A DNA stretch of 64,000 nt from Nelumbo lutea (Eukaryota; Streptophyta; Magnoliopsida; Proteales; Nelumbonaceae): assembly GCA_022828595.1 (NCBI GenBank), contig JAKGHH010000005.1, positions 65,591,655 to 65,655,654 on the forward strand. Reading direction: 5' to 3'. The notes below the pieces were generated by a model. That model was not told where the DNA came from, did not search any database, and saw nothing but the letters and a program-made list of their open reading frames with translations. Position 1 is the first letter of the stretch, and each line of letters starts with the position of its first letter. Positions 1-10,900 of the stretch are shown one piece after another. The position numbers were made by a program, and so were the translations under genes.

Positions 1-1450
1 AAAGAGGAGGGGAAGAGAGGGGGTTGGCTCTAGCAGACGAGAATGATTCAAATGGTAAGCTCATGAATGTTTTGGGGAGGGAAGAAATAGACAAGGGAGT
101 GAGAAGGAGGTATTTGGTGGGGGTGAGAAGAGAAATACTGATGGTGGTGTAGATAGGGGTGGAAAACAGAAAAGGGTTGAAGGTGGTTTAGTTGGGGCAT
201 CAAAAGAAAGAGATGGGGAGGAAAAGGGTAATGGTAACTGGTGAGAGCTGTCCAGGTGAACAGGAGGTTGAGAAAGAATTTGATAAAGGAGGGAGAGAAA
301 ATAGAGATAAAGAAGGGTGTGAGGCTTCTTGCACAAAAGTTTTTAGAAGGAAAAGGAGGGGTATAGGACCAAATCGATGCAGGAAAATAAGGTGGAAGAA
401 GTTCAAACCAATGAAGCTCAGAGATCAAATGAGGAGGAAATTGTCATTGATGAAACTCATGAAATGGGATGATCTATTGATTTTGAGATGGTGGTAAACA
501 AAGAGGTGGAGGTGAGCAAAATATTGGGATAGAGATTTATTGAGGGGGGGGGGGAGTATGCAAGGAAAACTTTTAGGAGGTTGGAGGAAAAATATTGCAT
601 GCCTACGAAAGAGAAGGGCAAAGAGGAACTGGCTTATACTAAGAATAGTGGCAATGAAATAAATGATGTTGAAAACAATTATCTGAAGCCTGTTGGAATA
701 GGTGGAGATGGTCTTAAAGAGGCTGGTGAGTTGGTGGCAGAACAGATTTTTGAAAAAAAAAAGTGGTTTTAGAAGGATTAATGAAAATTCTAAGGTTTCA
801 AAGGTTCATGAGAATCTCCCAAATCTAGTTAAAAGATTTAGAAGTTAGAAGAATAGTCAGACTGTTCTTGTTTCAAAAGTTTTTACCAGATTGAAAGGGG
901 GATTATTTGGGATTGGACCCAAAAAAGGGGTAAAGAAGTACAGAGGGTTCTACTGCAACCTAAGGCAATGTTGAGTGAGTGCGCTCATGATTTGTTAGGA
1001 CCTTTTGAGGGGGTTGTATTTGGAGGTCAAAGGGCAGTGTATGGAGATGGTCAGTGAGGTCAAAGGGCAGCGTATGATTCTTGAGGGTCAGTGAGTTCGG
1101 AGTCTCTTTTTGGTGATTTTGGGGGCTCAGTTTCAGTTTTGTAAATATTTTGATTCTATGTTTGTTGAGTTTGGGTGTCTGTTGTTATCTTCATTTGTTT
1201 CTGGAAATAGTGCAGGAAGGTCAAAGGTGAGGCTGGATATAGGGTGCTGGGATGTTCCCTATCCCCAACCCACCTCACCCACAAAAAAAAAAGAAACTGA
1301 TCAATTTTTTGAGTAACTTAAAATTCACCTTGTTGACTAGGGTTTCGTCAAGGTTTTGGAAATTATGGATTGATGTCCAATTTACTGCCTAGAATAGATA
1401 TCATTAGTCCTGGTTTTAAGGCAGACCAATTTCTTTATTTATAAGAGTAA
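1..1450 (+). other. Degenerate purine-rich repeat DNA, probably eroded LINE
   Basis: No intact gene is visible. The stretch is GA-rich and has short open frames at 192-497 and 581-772 with lysine- and glutamate-rich translations that match no domain I recognise. Because it leads directly into LINE RNase H sequence on the same strand, it may be an eroded upstream part of that LINE, but no reverse transcriptase motif is readable. It should also lie in an upstream intron of the LPEAT1-type gene whose exons begin at 6043. Confidence 0.35.
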
Positions 1451-1458
1451 GGAGAAAA

Positions 1459-1910
1459 TTGCATCTCTATATCATGCACCTATTTCAGGGGCTAACAGGT
1501 ATTGGGGGAGTATTCCGAGATGGAGATAGTGAAATTGTCACTATGTATTCAGGACCAATAGGAGTAGGTGACTCTTTGAGGGCGGAGGTGATGACTTTGC
1601 TTCGAGGTGTAAGATATGCCAAACAGATGGGGCTACACCAAATAGAGATAGAAGGATACTCTAAACTGCTCATTGATTGGCTGAAGTTGGGTTGTTTGGG
1701 GGCTTGGATATATAGACACACCATATAGGAAATCCTCAACATAACAAGGGAAACTGGGGCTTCTTTCAAGTGGACTAGAAGGTCAGCTAATGACCTAGCT
1801 GATACTTTAGCTAAACAGGGGACAATGAGGGAGAATCTGTTCTGGGCAGAATTGTAATAAGGATTATCATGGGTTTAGCACCCTATTTGAGGGGCTGACA
1901 GTTGTACATG

Positions 1911-1942
<32 letters not shown>

Positions 1943-1983
1943 ATTAATTTGCTTTAATGAAGTTACCGTTTCCAATAAAAAAT
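1459..1983 (+). mobile_element. L1-type LINE fragment, RNase H domain and 3' tail
   Basis: The translation from about 1487 reads GIGGVFRDGDSEIV, then LRAEVMTLL, QIEIEGYSKLLIDWL and, after an in-frame stop near 1726, RRSANDLADTLAKQG. This is the RNase H domain found at the end of many plant L1 ORF2 proteins. The Asp normally in the EGDS motif is Tyr here, so the domain is inactive as well as broken by a stop. A TA/TG microsatellite and an A-run near 1975-1981 probably mark the 3' tail. It closely resembles the copy at 61103-61560. No target duplication was found. Confidence 0.75.
1911..1942. repeat. TA then TATG microsatellite
   Basis: A run of TA dinucleotides followed by GTAT units lies in the tail of the LINE fragment. 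Confidence 0.85.
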
Positions 1984-2345
1984 GGGAGTCATGCACCTAA
2001 CATACCCTCCTGCCATGGGGAAGCCTTATCCCACGGATTTCCATCTCTGTATTGGAAACCCCTTACATTGAATGAATCACTTGACATCACTGTATATGCT
2101 GCAGCTGGCAGTCCTCCCATCTCCAGAAAAGTTGTTTTGTTAGCATGGTTTGCTATTTTTATACTATTGGGCATTTTAACATGCAAAAATGGGGAACTTT
2201 GAGGATATTGCACAAATTTTGATAAGATATTTGGAAACTCTGAAGAAATTAGGAAGTAGGGACAATTAATAAAAGCATGGAATTTGGTAATAAAAATTAA
2301 TGGATTATTAGGAGAAATAGGCACGGCTGGGAGTGGTTTGGTCTC
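1984..2345. other. Unassigned spacer between two LINE fragments
   Basis: There is an open frame at 1957-2202 without a recognisable domain. Nothing else was seen. Confidence 0.4.
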
Positions 2346-2349
2346 TAAA

Positions 2350-3168
2350 TTTTAGGAGAAATACGCATGATTGGGAACTGGAAGGGGTGCTTGACTTGTT
2401 GCAATTGTTGAGGAAACATAACTATTGAAGCAGGGCAGGAGGATGGGTGGTGTTGGAAGTGGGAAGGCAACTATATGTTTACTGTCAGATCCTATGAAAG
2501 GAACTTGAGAGCTCCCAGAAACTCCTTGTTTCCCAGAAAGTTGAATTGGTGGCACCTGGTTCCTTCCAAGGTCAGTTTCCTGTTGTGGTTGGCACTAATT
2601 GGGGGTGTGTTATCAAAGGACAGCTTTCTTAGAAGAGGCTTACAGTTTCAGGATAGTTCCTGCAGGCTGTCGACTGGATGCAGAAAGTGTTAATCATTTA
2701 TTTGTCCACTGTAAGGTAGCATGTGGCCTTTGGGTCCACTTCTTAAGGACTGCTAATCTGAACTGGGTGATATCTAGGTCCCTAAAGGAGGTGAGGTGCT
2801 TCTTGCTTGGCCAATCCAGGGTTTGAGTAGGAAGGGTAAGTTCGTGCAGGAGATGATTCCTGTTGATATTGTGTGGACTGTGGACCTTGGGGGCTGAGAG
2901 GAATAGGAGGGTGTTCCACAATATGAGAAGGGTAGAGGATGAGCTTCTTAGCTTAGCTATAGGTAAAATTCGGTTTTGGGTTTCCGCTTCTAAGGAGTTC
3001 TCTTATCAGTCTGGGGGGTGGCTTATTGCAAAATGTAAACTTGTGGAGCAACTGATGTGTCTTGTAGCCTGTGGAGCCTTGGTTCCAAGTGTGGAAGCCT
3101 GCTCTACAAGCTTGTTGTATCGTTTGTTGTGGTTCTTGAATAAAATTACCTTTTTTTTCAAAAAAAAC
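2350..3168 (+). mobile_element. L1-type LINE 3' fragment with zf-RVT region
   Basis: The first frame (about 2475-2690) gives a typical ORF2 C-terminal sequence, NWWHLVPSKVSFLLWLALIGG. After a frameshift near 2640-2690 it continues as SVNHLFVHCKVACGLWVHF, the zf-RVT signature found after plant LINE reverse transcriptases, and then as a third segment with GAERNRRVF. The fragment ends in A-rich sequence at 3141-3168. It has at least two frameshifts and is dead. There is no RNase H after the zf-RVT, so it belongs to a different L1 lineage from the neighbouring fragment. Confidence 0.75.
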
Positions 3169-3169
3169 C

Positions 3170-3830
3170 TGTAGCAAACAAGTGCATATATCAAATAAGG
3201 GTAGATTAAGAGACTTGAATAGGCATCTATCTCCCTTTTAGACTTTTAGACATCTCTTCTATACATATTTCATTTACTTTCCATTTTGATTTCTATCTTT
3301 TTTTGTTATTATATGTTTTGATTAGATTGAGAATCCTGTTTTCTAGTTGTTTGCCTTTTTTTTTTTGAATTATAATGGCTTAGTAAGTGAATCATATTCA
3401 TAATGGTAAGCCAGTTATCCAATCACAAAATCCCCATTTGTTCTTTTTAGAAAAGGTTTCCAAAAATTTCCAATGATTCAACAATGTTCTAAAATTTAAA
3501 TCTTAGATGTTTAGTTTATCAATGGCATTTGAAATATCCCTGATATATTGGGATGTGAAGAAAAAAAGAATGCTCTATGAATATTATGTATTGATCCCTA
3601 GTGCAATGGGGAGATTTTGCAAAATCTTAACAGTATTTGCAAACCATACTGCTTAATTTTCTTTTGTTAATTGATCCATGTCATGATAAACATTCTTATA
3701 TCATATTTTTTGGCCCCAAGCCTGGATAAAGGAGCGCTGTGTCAACTGTCAAGTTAGCAGCAGATATTATATACATTTAACCAAATCCAATATGACTACC
3801 TATCTTGAGCTTTGGCTCTTTATAGAACAA
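3170..3830. other. AT-rich intronic or spacer DNA
   Basis: No reading frame, exon or repeat structure was recognised. Confidence 0.4.
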
Positions 3831-3935
3831 AATGGCAGGACAGCTTTCCTGTAGGTAAAAATAAAAAAAGACAGCTTTCCTGTAACTGACCCCAAATAGT
3901 TGGAATTAAGGTTGAACTGAGTTGAGTCACGATAA
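3831..3935 (+). mobile_element. RTE-type LINE 3' tail remnant
   Basis: The block has TTTCCTGTA, a Cys/Pro-codon stretch, ATAGTTGGAATTAAGG and a GAGTTGAGT tail. This end pattern recurs at 37440-37503 and, inverted, at 39835-40030. Part of it (ACAGCTTTCCTGTA) is repeated twice within the block. No protein domain remains. Confidence 0.5.
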
Positions 3936-3944
3936 TCATCCTTA

Positions 3945-5060
3945 TTTTTTTTATCAATAACAGGAATTTTCATTAATAGAATAATCTTAAATTTACATGG
4001 GAGGGGAGCTAAACTACATCAACTTCCCAAGGATGTCGAAAAACACCCAAAAGGTAGAAAAAAAAAAACAATTACAACTGAGCCCAGAAAACAGAATCCC
4101 TCTTTACCCATGTGCATTTTTACTTAAATGTCCTTAGTCAGCCACTTAAACCTTCTCTTTTCATTGCTGTAGTTCTAGAGCCTAGACCTGTCTTCCTTTA
4201 ACCAGCCCACTACAATCTCAGAATTTCCTTCTATAACCAGCTTATTAATATTCAGGTCTTTAGCTCTTTTTACCCCTTCCAAAGCTGCTATTACATTCCT
4301 TTCTCATTTCATAGTACTCCCCCAACACCAGAAGTCCCTGGATTTTATTAGCATCAAAATTCAGCTTAATAAAGCCCTGTGGAGGGGTTCCATAAAGGAC
4401 TTGAGGTCTTCTTAACTGGGTCTGAACTAGCAATTTCTTTCCATTTTCTTAGCAAATCATCCAGTGAAAATTCTGTGAACAATTCCAGTGATTTCAGCCA
4501 ATGTATCACCTTTACATGGATCACTTATAGCACAATTCCTAATCTTCTCTCCTTGTCTGTAAAAATCCTTGAGTTTCTTTCTTCCCATATAGTCCAGCAA
4601 ACAACAACCTGTACATATCTCCACATAATCTTTCCTCTTTTCGTTGGCCAGTTGAAGGAAGAGGAAGTAAACAAGCTTCGCACATTTAGTGGGGGATTCC
4701 ACTTCCACCTGCACCCAAAAAAGAAGTGAACCATTCCCAAATATTTTTTATTTTTTATTTTTTGCAAATTGGTAGGATACTAGTAAGTGGTAACCAGACT
4801 AACCATCAGCTTTACAAAGAACACCCCAATGAGGAGATAAACATCTGTTGGGTCTCTTTCTTTGAAGCAAATTTCCTTTGTTGATTCTTTCCAAGAAAGC
4901 TTCCCAACAAAAACTCTCAACCTTTGGTGGGATAGGCTGACACCAAACTTGTTTAATAGGGAATGACAACCCAAAAGGGACAATCGGTTGAATTAGGGCT
5001 TTAAAGAAGGAAGCACAAGTGAAAGAACTTGAAGGAGAGGGGTCCAAATTCTGCTATCTA
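3945..5060 (-). mobile_element. L1-type LINE remnant, zf-RVT plus RNase H
   Basis: Read on the minus strand, 5047-4799 gives PPKVESFCWEAFLERINKG and then RRPNRCLSPHWGVLCKADG-like zf-RVT sequence. Positions 4640-4560 give CWTIWEERNSRIF. Positions 4300-4180 give an RNase H piece (ALEGVKRAKDLNINKLVIEG, then NSEIVVGWL). The plus-strand T-run near 3949-3957 is the LINE poly(A) end. Stops and frameshifts are frequent. The 5' limit is unclear; weak LINE-like sequence may continue to about 5450. Confidence 0.7.
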
Positions 5061-6042
5061 GCTTTGTGGGTTCCAAGAAAACCCCATCAAGGATGCTCAA
5101 GAGAGTCAAAATACTGTCCAACTCTGTGTCCGTGATAGCTCTTCTCAAACCCAAGTTCCATCCAAACCCAGAATTTGAGTCAGAGAGTACAAGGAAAGTG
5201 GAAATAGGTTTATTTTAAAGTTAGAGGTAGCACATAGGGCTGGAAATGGGTCTTTCAAAGGAGAACCCTCAACCCAAACCTGTTCCCAAAACTTGATAAG
5301 ATTTTATGAGTGCAAGTCATACCTGATCCAGGGTGAAAACAAGGGCAGGATAGCTTGGATTGCTTTCCAAGGTGATGCTCTTGTAATCCTAGCCAAAATC
5401 CCAGAGTCCCATCCATTATTTGCAAGCCCATGAATACTAATTACTATCTTAGCTCAGAACTTTTCTTTTTCTAATGGAAACCTTCACAACGACTTACCTA
5501 ATAGAGCCAACTTTTTTTTTTTCCTTTCTCAGCATTATGGTACAAAAAAGAGGTATTTAATGCTTTACGCTATCTTTTCATTATTTGTTCATATGGGTTG
5601 TTTAAACTGTTTGACAGGGGATCAGAGCCTTTCTGCTTAGATTTTTGAATTTTGTGTGACAGCCCTTGTTAATACATGCTTGTGCATTTTATCCGATTCT
5701 GAACTTGCTAAATCTATACGTTTCTCTTCTAAGTTTTTAATCATGTTTTACATAAATCTGTTATTATAATATGCTCAATGATGTAGCTTTCCTGCTCTTG
5801 TTACTTTTAAGGTAAACCAAACAAAAGATCTAATTAAAGGGACAGGGGAGTAGGCAATATAGTGCTACCAAATATAGCTAGTTGAAACTTGAGTATCACC
5901 ATTTCAAGATGTTAATTGTTAAACATTTAAACTTCTTTCTGGCTTCTATTTTTCAGAGTAGATCATTGTTCACTTTCCAGACAGGTGCTTTTCTGCATTA
6001 TCATTTGTCACTTGTTGATTGATAATTTGTTGTTGACTACAG
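5061..6042. other. Intronic DNA upstream of the first LPEAT1-type exon
   Basis: LINE-like decay may extend into the left part. Otherwise nothing was recognised up to the splice acceptor at 6041-6042. Confidence 0.4.
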
Positions 6043-7869
6043 AGGGCACAACCACAAATGGGGACTTTCTCCTCCCGTTCAAGACTGGTGCCTTTTTATC
6101 AAAGGCCCCAGTGCTTCCAGTGATCTTAAGATATCCATACAAGAGACTCAGTCCAGCTTGGGACTCCATATCTGGGGTATGCAGCCATTGAGCCATTCAT
6201 ACTTCATGTCATATAAATGTTTCTAAACTTTTATGTCTGATTTCTATTATACAGTGGAACAAGGCTGGATGTTCTATTGAGCTGGTACTTTTGAGATATG
6301 ATACATGAATTAAAATTCTTACAAATGTTCTTTTTGAAGAATCTGTTTAAATAGTACATTTAGGACCGGTACAATCCTTAATGGAAACTCTGAATTTACA
6401 TTACAATGCCCAATTTAGGGTGTATGAAATTTCTGTGATTTTTAGGGAGTAGTAGTAAGTAGCAAACATGGGATGCTTGGTTAAAAGGACATCAGGTAAC
6501 ACAGATATGGTCTTGCTAAATGCTGTTGGGACAATTTAATATGGCCAACATGATAAAAATCAGCATCACCAGTTCAAATTACTTCTTGTTATTTCTTCTG
6601 CATCTTGACAGTTTATGGTTCAATTTAAATAAAAAGCCTTTAGAGTGGCATATAATCAATTGGCTAAGATGTGACCTTGATCTAGCCACAAAATGATAGT
6701 TTGGACTGGTAATAATAGAATACTGGCAATTGATATAGCCTGAATAGAATATCTTCACTATTAAAGCATGGTATACTTGAATAAAATCTTGGCAATAATT
6801 GCTCTGGGAAGAGTGACTTGCAAAATCAGTATCAATGCAATTCCATCATGTTTTTTCCCCACTATAATGGGGTCCTGCTTCATCAAATTGCTTGGGAAGA
6901 AATGGGTTATTCCAGGCATTGTCTTGTCTTTGATCCCGGCTTAGTTTGTTAAGGGATTTAGCAAGTAGGACTACATTCTTTGGAATCTGACTTATAGCTA
7001 TTTGTTTGAATTCATGCATGGAGAGGAAATAGAAATTTTGAAAGAAAAAAAATAAGAACCAAAGATTCTTCTTGGCAAGCTGGAAGTGCTTGATCTATTT
7101 TTAGGCTTCTATTCTCAAGGATTTCTTTATTTTTTAATCAGCAAAGGTAAGGCTTATCATATTAACTTGTAAAGTATGAGTGATACAACTTGATTGGCCA
7201 AAGTGTCAATCCCCTCTTACAAGCCCAAGTTACAATTATGTCCAAAACAAATGCTGCCTCATAAGTCATAACCCCTTGTTTGGCTAAGGAGTCGGCTAAC
7301 CCATTTGCACTCCTCCTAACCCACTTGACTTCAACCTCTATTTCTCTTGCAGTCTTTTCCACTTCTCTTAGCACATGCTAAAGGGTCCAAGGAATACACC
7401 TGTTGGGTTTTTCCTAAGCTATAACGACTTGTGAGTCCCTTCAGCTTCAATCTTTATGAATCCCAACTGTTTAACTAGCCTGAGACCTTGCAGAAGAGCC
7501 AACAGTTTAACCTTCAAGAAGTTTCCCCACCCGATTGGCCCTGAAAACATTGCCACAATCCTCTTCTCTGAATCTCTAAGAACCCCTCCTATTCCAGCCA
7601 TATTTTGGTTTTCGAGGGTAGGGATGCAAATTGGGCAGGCTGGGCTGGGTTTTAGGCTTTTAGTTCAACCCAAGCTCAACCATAAGAATTGGACTTAAAG
7701 CCTGAGCCTGGCCGAGCCCAACCCGCATTAAAATTTGATGCACTTGGGTTGGGGTCGGGTCTGGACTGGACTCAGGTTGGGCTTGAGTTGGTCAATTAGC
7801 CCACACTAAAAATTGATATACATGTGTGTGTAGATGTATGCATGTATGCATGCAAGTACGTGTATATAT

Positions 7870-7950
<81 letters not shown>

Positions 7951-10900
7951 TGTACATGTAAATAATCGACCCGGGTTGGGCCAGATTTAGGCTTCCTAAG
8001 GGCTAGGCCCGAGCCCAACCCGAAAATTTTAAAATCCTGAACTTTTGGTCCCGGACCCAGCCCGAGGATAAAAAATTTAAGCCCAGCTTGTGTAGAATTG
8101 CAGGTTGGGTTGGTCCGGGCTCGGGTTCCCCCCCACCCAAGTTGCAACCCTATTTGAGGGAGCTCCCATCAAAATTCAATTTTACTTTATTACCTATTGA
8201 GGGCTTCCACTCCATCCAAACTTTGTCTTTGGCTTTTGAAGATTTTGCTATTTCAGCCCAAGCCCTTGAGAAGTCAGTTATCAAGAAGGAATTGAAGATG
8301 TCTAAGGCATTTACCCAAAAGGCTACCTTTAATTTTATACTATCAATCACTTCCTCCTGAGTCCTGCTATTCTGCAAGAATATTCTATTATTTCTTTCTT
8401 CCTGCACCACCCAACAAACCACTGCCGTTGTGGCTTTCCAAAGAGAGAATTGAAGAACTCCCAGATTTTAGTCAAAAGGGAACAAGAAGCATCAGTGAGG
8501 AGAAAGGAAAACAGTCAGCCTTCTATTCTCAAGGAGTTTGATAGGATGAATTTCCTCGATTTCTGCAATGATCGGTAGTTTATTAACAAAACAAAGTTCA
8601 GGGTCTAAGTGTTACCACCCCCAAGTACCGGGTGGCTATCTGTAATTTACTCTATTTTTTATTCCTAGCTATTGCTTGTATTCTTTTTTGTAGCGATTCA
8701 TTGTAAACAGGCCATTTATTTTTTGTACAGGTGGTCCCTTTTGCCCCTCCTTTTGTGTAGTAATGCATTTCTTTTACTTGTAAAGGGAAAAGAAAAGAAA
8801 GTCAAAGTCATAAGGGAAAACCCTAGTTTGCTTTGTTCTTTTCTTTTTGACTAAGAAGAGGAAGGAAATCTGGATACAGAGCAATAGAAAGCCATAAAGG
8901 GAACCCTGGAGCAGCCAACAATACTAAACTAAGAAGAAAAACAGCTTCAAACAATTAAACAGGGAGTATATCCATCTTCAGTGAGCCTTTATAATGAAGT
9001 ATATCCATCTTCAGGAGCTTCTTAAATTCTGAAGCCTCCTAATAAATGTAGATCTGTTACTTTCCATAATTTAATTTACAAAGCCCCTTTCTCCAAACAG
9101 AAAGTAAATGACAATCTAAGACCTTGAAGAATATTAAAAAAGAAAAAAAGATAAAGACAATATGAGATGTGAAGAAATGTTACTAGCACCTCTTTGTGTC
9201 TTAAAATCCACATGTTCAGCGTGGTGTCTCCTTGCAGTATGCATTTCTTTTCTGAAGCCACCCAATAAATGTAGATGAGTTGCATTCCATTGACCCTTTC
9301 TCCAAACAAAAAATGGCACAACAAGCTTTTTTTTTAATCAGCAACCACAAAGAATAGATTTATTAAATTAAAGGAAGAAGATAAAACAAGGAGTTGTGAA
9401 CAAAAAGCATGCCAAATACCAGGCAGACCCCCCAACCCATATTACAATTGACCCCAATACATAAACTGTCTTTGAATGCCTTGCTTGGCTAAGTTGTCAG
9501 CCAAGCTCTTAGCAGACCTTCTAACCCAACGGACTTGGATGATCATGTCTTTCGACAACCACAAAAATCTATGGAAATCATTCCTTAGCTCCCAAGTCAT
9601 CCCACAACAATGCTCGAATCCCCTTCAATAATCATGCAAGCTATCAATTCCCAGTTCTTTAGCCTTCTCTACCCCATAAACTGCTGTCAAGAGTTCTGCT
9701 TTCGCTGAATTACCTTGCTCAATTGGGCTTGAAAATAAGGCATTAATGTTGCCTCCATCATCCCTAATAAGCCCTCTAATACTCGAAGGACCTAGATTAT
9801 CCATACTGCTACCATCTAAGTTCAGCTTCTTCCAACCAACCATTGGGGGAGACCAGACCTCTAGAATCTTCTGTTTCCTTGAGGAAGAGCTCGCAACTGC
9901 CCCCCCCCTCCACTCCAATGTCTGAAAATAGTTTCAAAGTTCTTTACCCAATTAGATACTTTAAGAGTAATGCAATCAATTATCACCTCCAAGCTTCTCT
10001 CCTTCCACCGACCGTCTTTCATTGATAGGCCTTCTATATATTAGTTTCTTTCCAACAGGTTTCCTCCCTCAAGAGGGTTTCATCAAGTTCTTTTTTCAGA
10101 TTCCATCTCAATTCTCTGTCCCCTTCTAATGACCCCTCTTCTTTTCTATCAATATTCTCAATTTGTAGAGTCAAACTTGCTTTCTTTTCCTCCAACCTCC
10201 CAAACTTCACTGTATTTCATTCTTTAATTTCCTCTTTTAGCCTCTGTAATTTGTTCAAGAATTTTGGCCCTTCCCACTTCGGGTATTGAAACTGTATTTC
10301 CCACCACTCTCTTACCTTATCCTTGAGCTCCAGATAAGAAAGCCACATATTTTCAAATCTAAATGGGGAAGGACCTCCTAAAGCACTCTGTTGGAAAAGG
10401 CAAATAGGCCAGTGATCTGAGGTAATTCTAGGCAGAACCCTACCCAGAAGTCCACTCCAATGTTCTTCCCAATCCAAGGATAAAAGAAATCTGTCTAGTT
10501 TGGAGCAAATAGGGTTTGCTTGGAGGTTTGACCATGTGAATCTGAATTGCCCCAAAGGAAAGACAGCCTGAGATGTTGAAGAATGTCATTACTCATCAGT
10601 CCCTTTTTGTTTTATTATCCACATGTTCAGCATGGTGAATGCTAGCAGTATGCATTCCCCGCAAAAATTCTACCGCTAGACTAGATTCCTAGGTTTATTT
10701 TCTCTCAATATAGGATAAGTTGAACTCTTGGGCCCGGGGCCAATCATCTTATGCCCTGGAGATGTATATTTGGCAATTCAAATGGAAGGATACTACATCC
10801 ATTTGGGCAATTCATATGTGGTTGGTATCTCCCCTTTTATAACACAAAGATACAACTACATAGAAGATATGCTATCAAAACCTAAATGGGTATTACATGT

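Larger units (their letters stand above)
7106..8535 (-). mobile_element. 5'-truncated L1-type LINE with 16-bp target duplication
   Basis: The direct repeat CTTCTATTCTCAAGGA occurs at 7106-7121 and 8520-8535 and brackets the insertion. Minus-strand sequence gives [14 protein letters not shown] (about 8420-8375), then [12 protein letters not shown]. After an interrupting hAT element it resumes as [20 protein letters not shown] (7600-7540) and [15 protein letters not shown] (about 7320-7270). The tail (TTGCTGATTAAAAAATAAAG on the minus strand) abuts the left repeat. It is an RNase H-bearing plant L1, without endonuclease or reverse transcriptase, inserted in an intron of the LPEAT1-type gene in antisense orientation. 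Confidence 0.88.

Noticed and set aside
48..428. Minus-strand frames of 91-126 codons in the GA-rich left end
   Set aside because: The translations are Phe/Pro/Ser-rich low-complexity products of GA-rich DNA; no start context, splice sites or domain.
7861..7960. Regular direct repeats considered as a CRISPR-like array
   Set aside because: The unit is a 6-bp microsatellite without spacers, and the DNA is a plant nuclear genome.
7806..8147. 113-codon minus-strand frame with a Tyr-Val repeat
   Set aside because: It is simply the translation of the CACATA microsatellite inside the hAT-like element.
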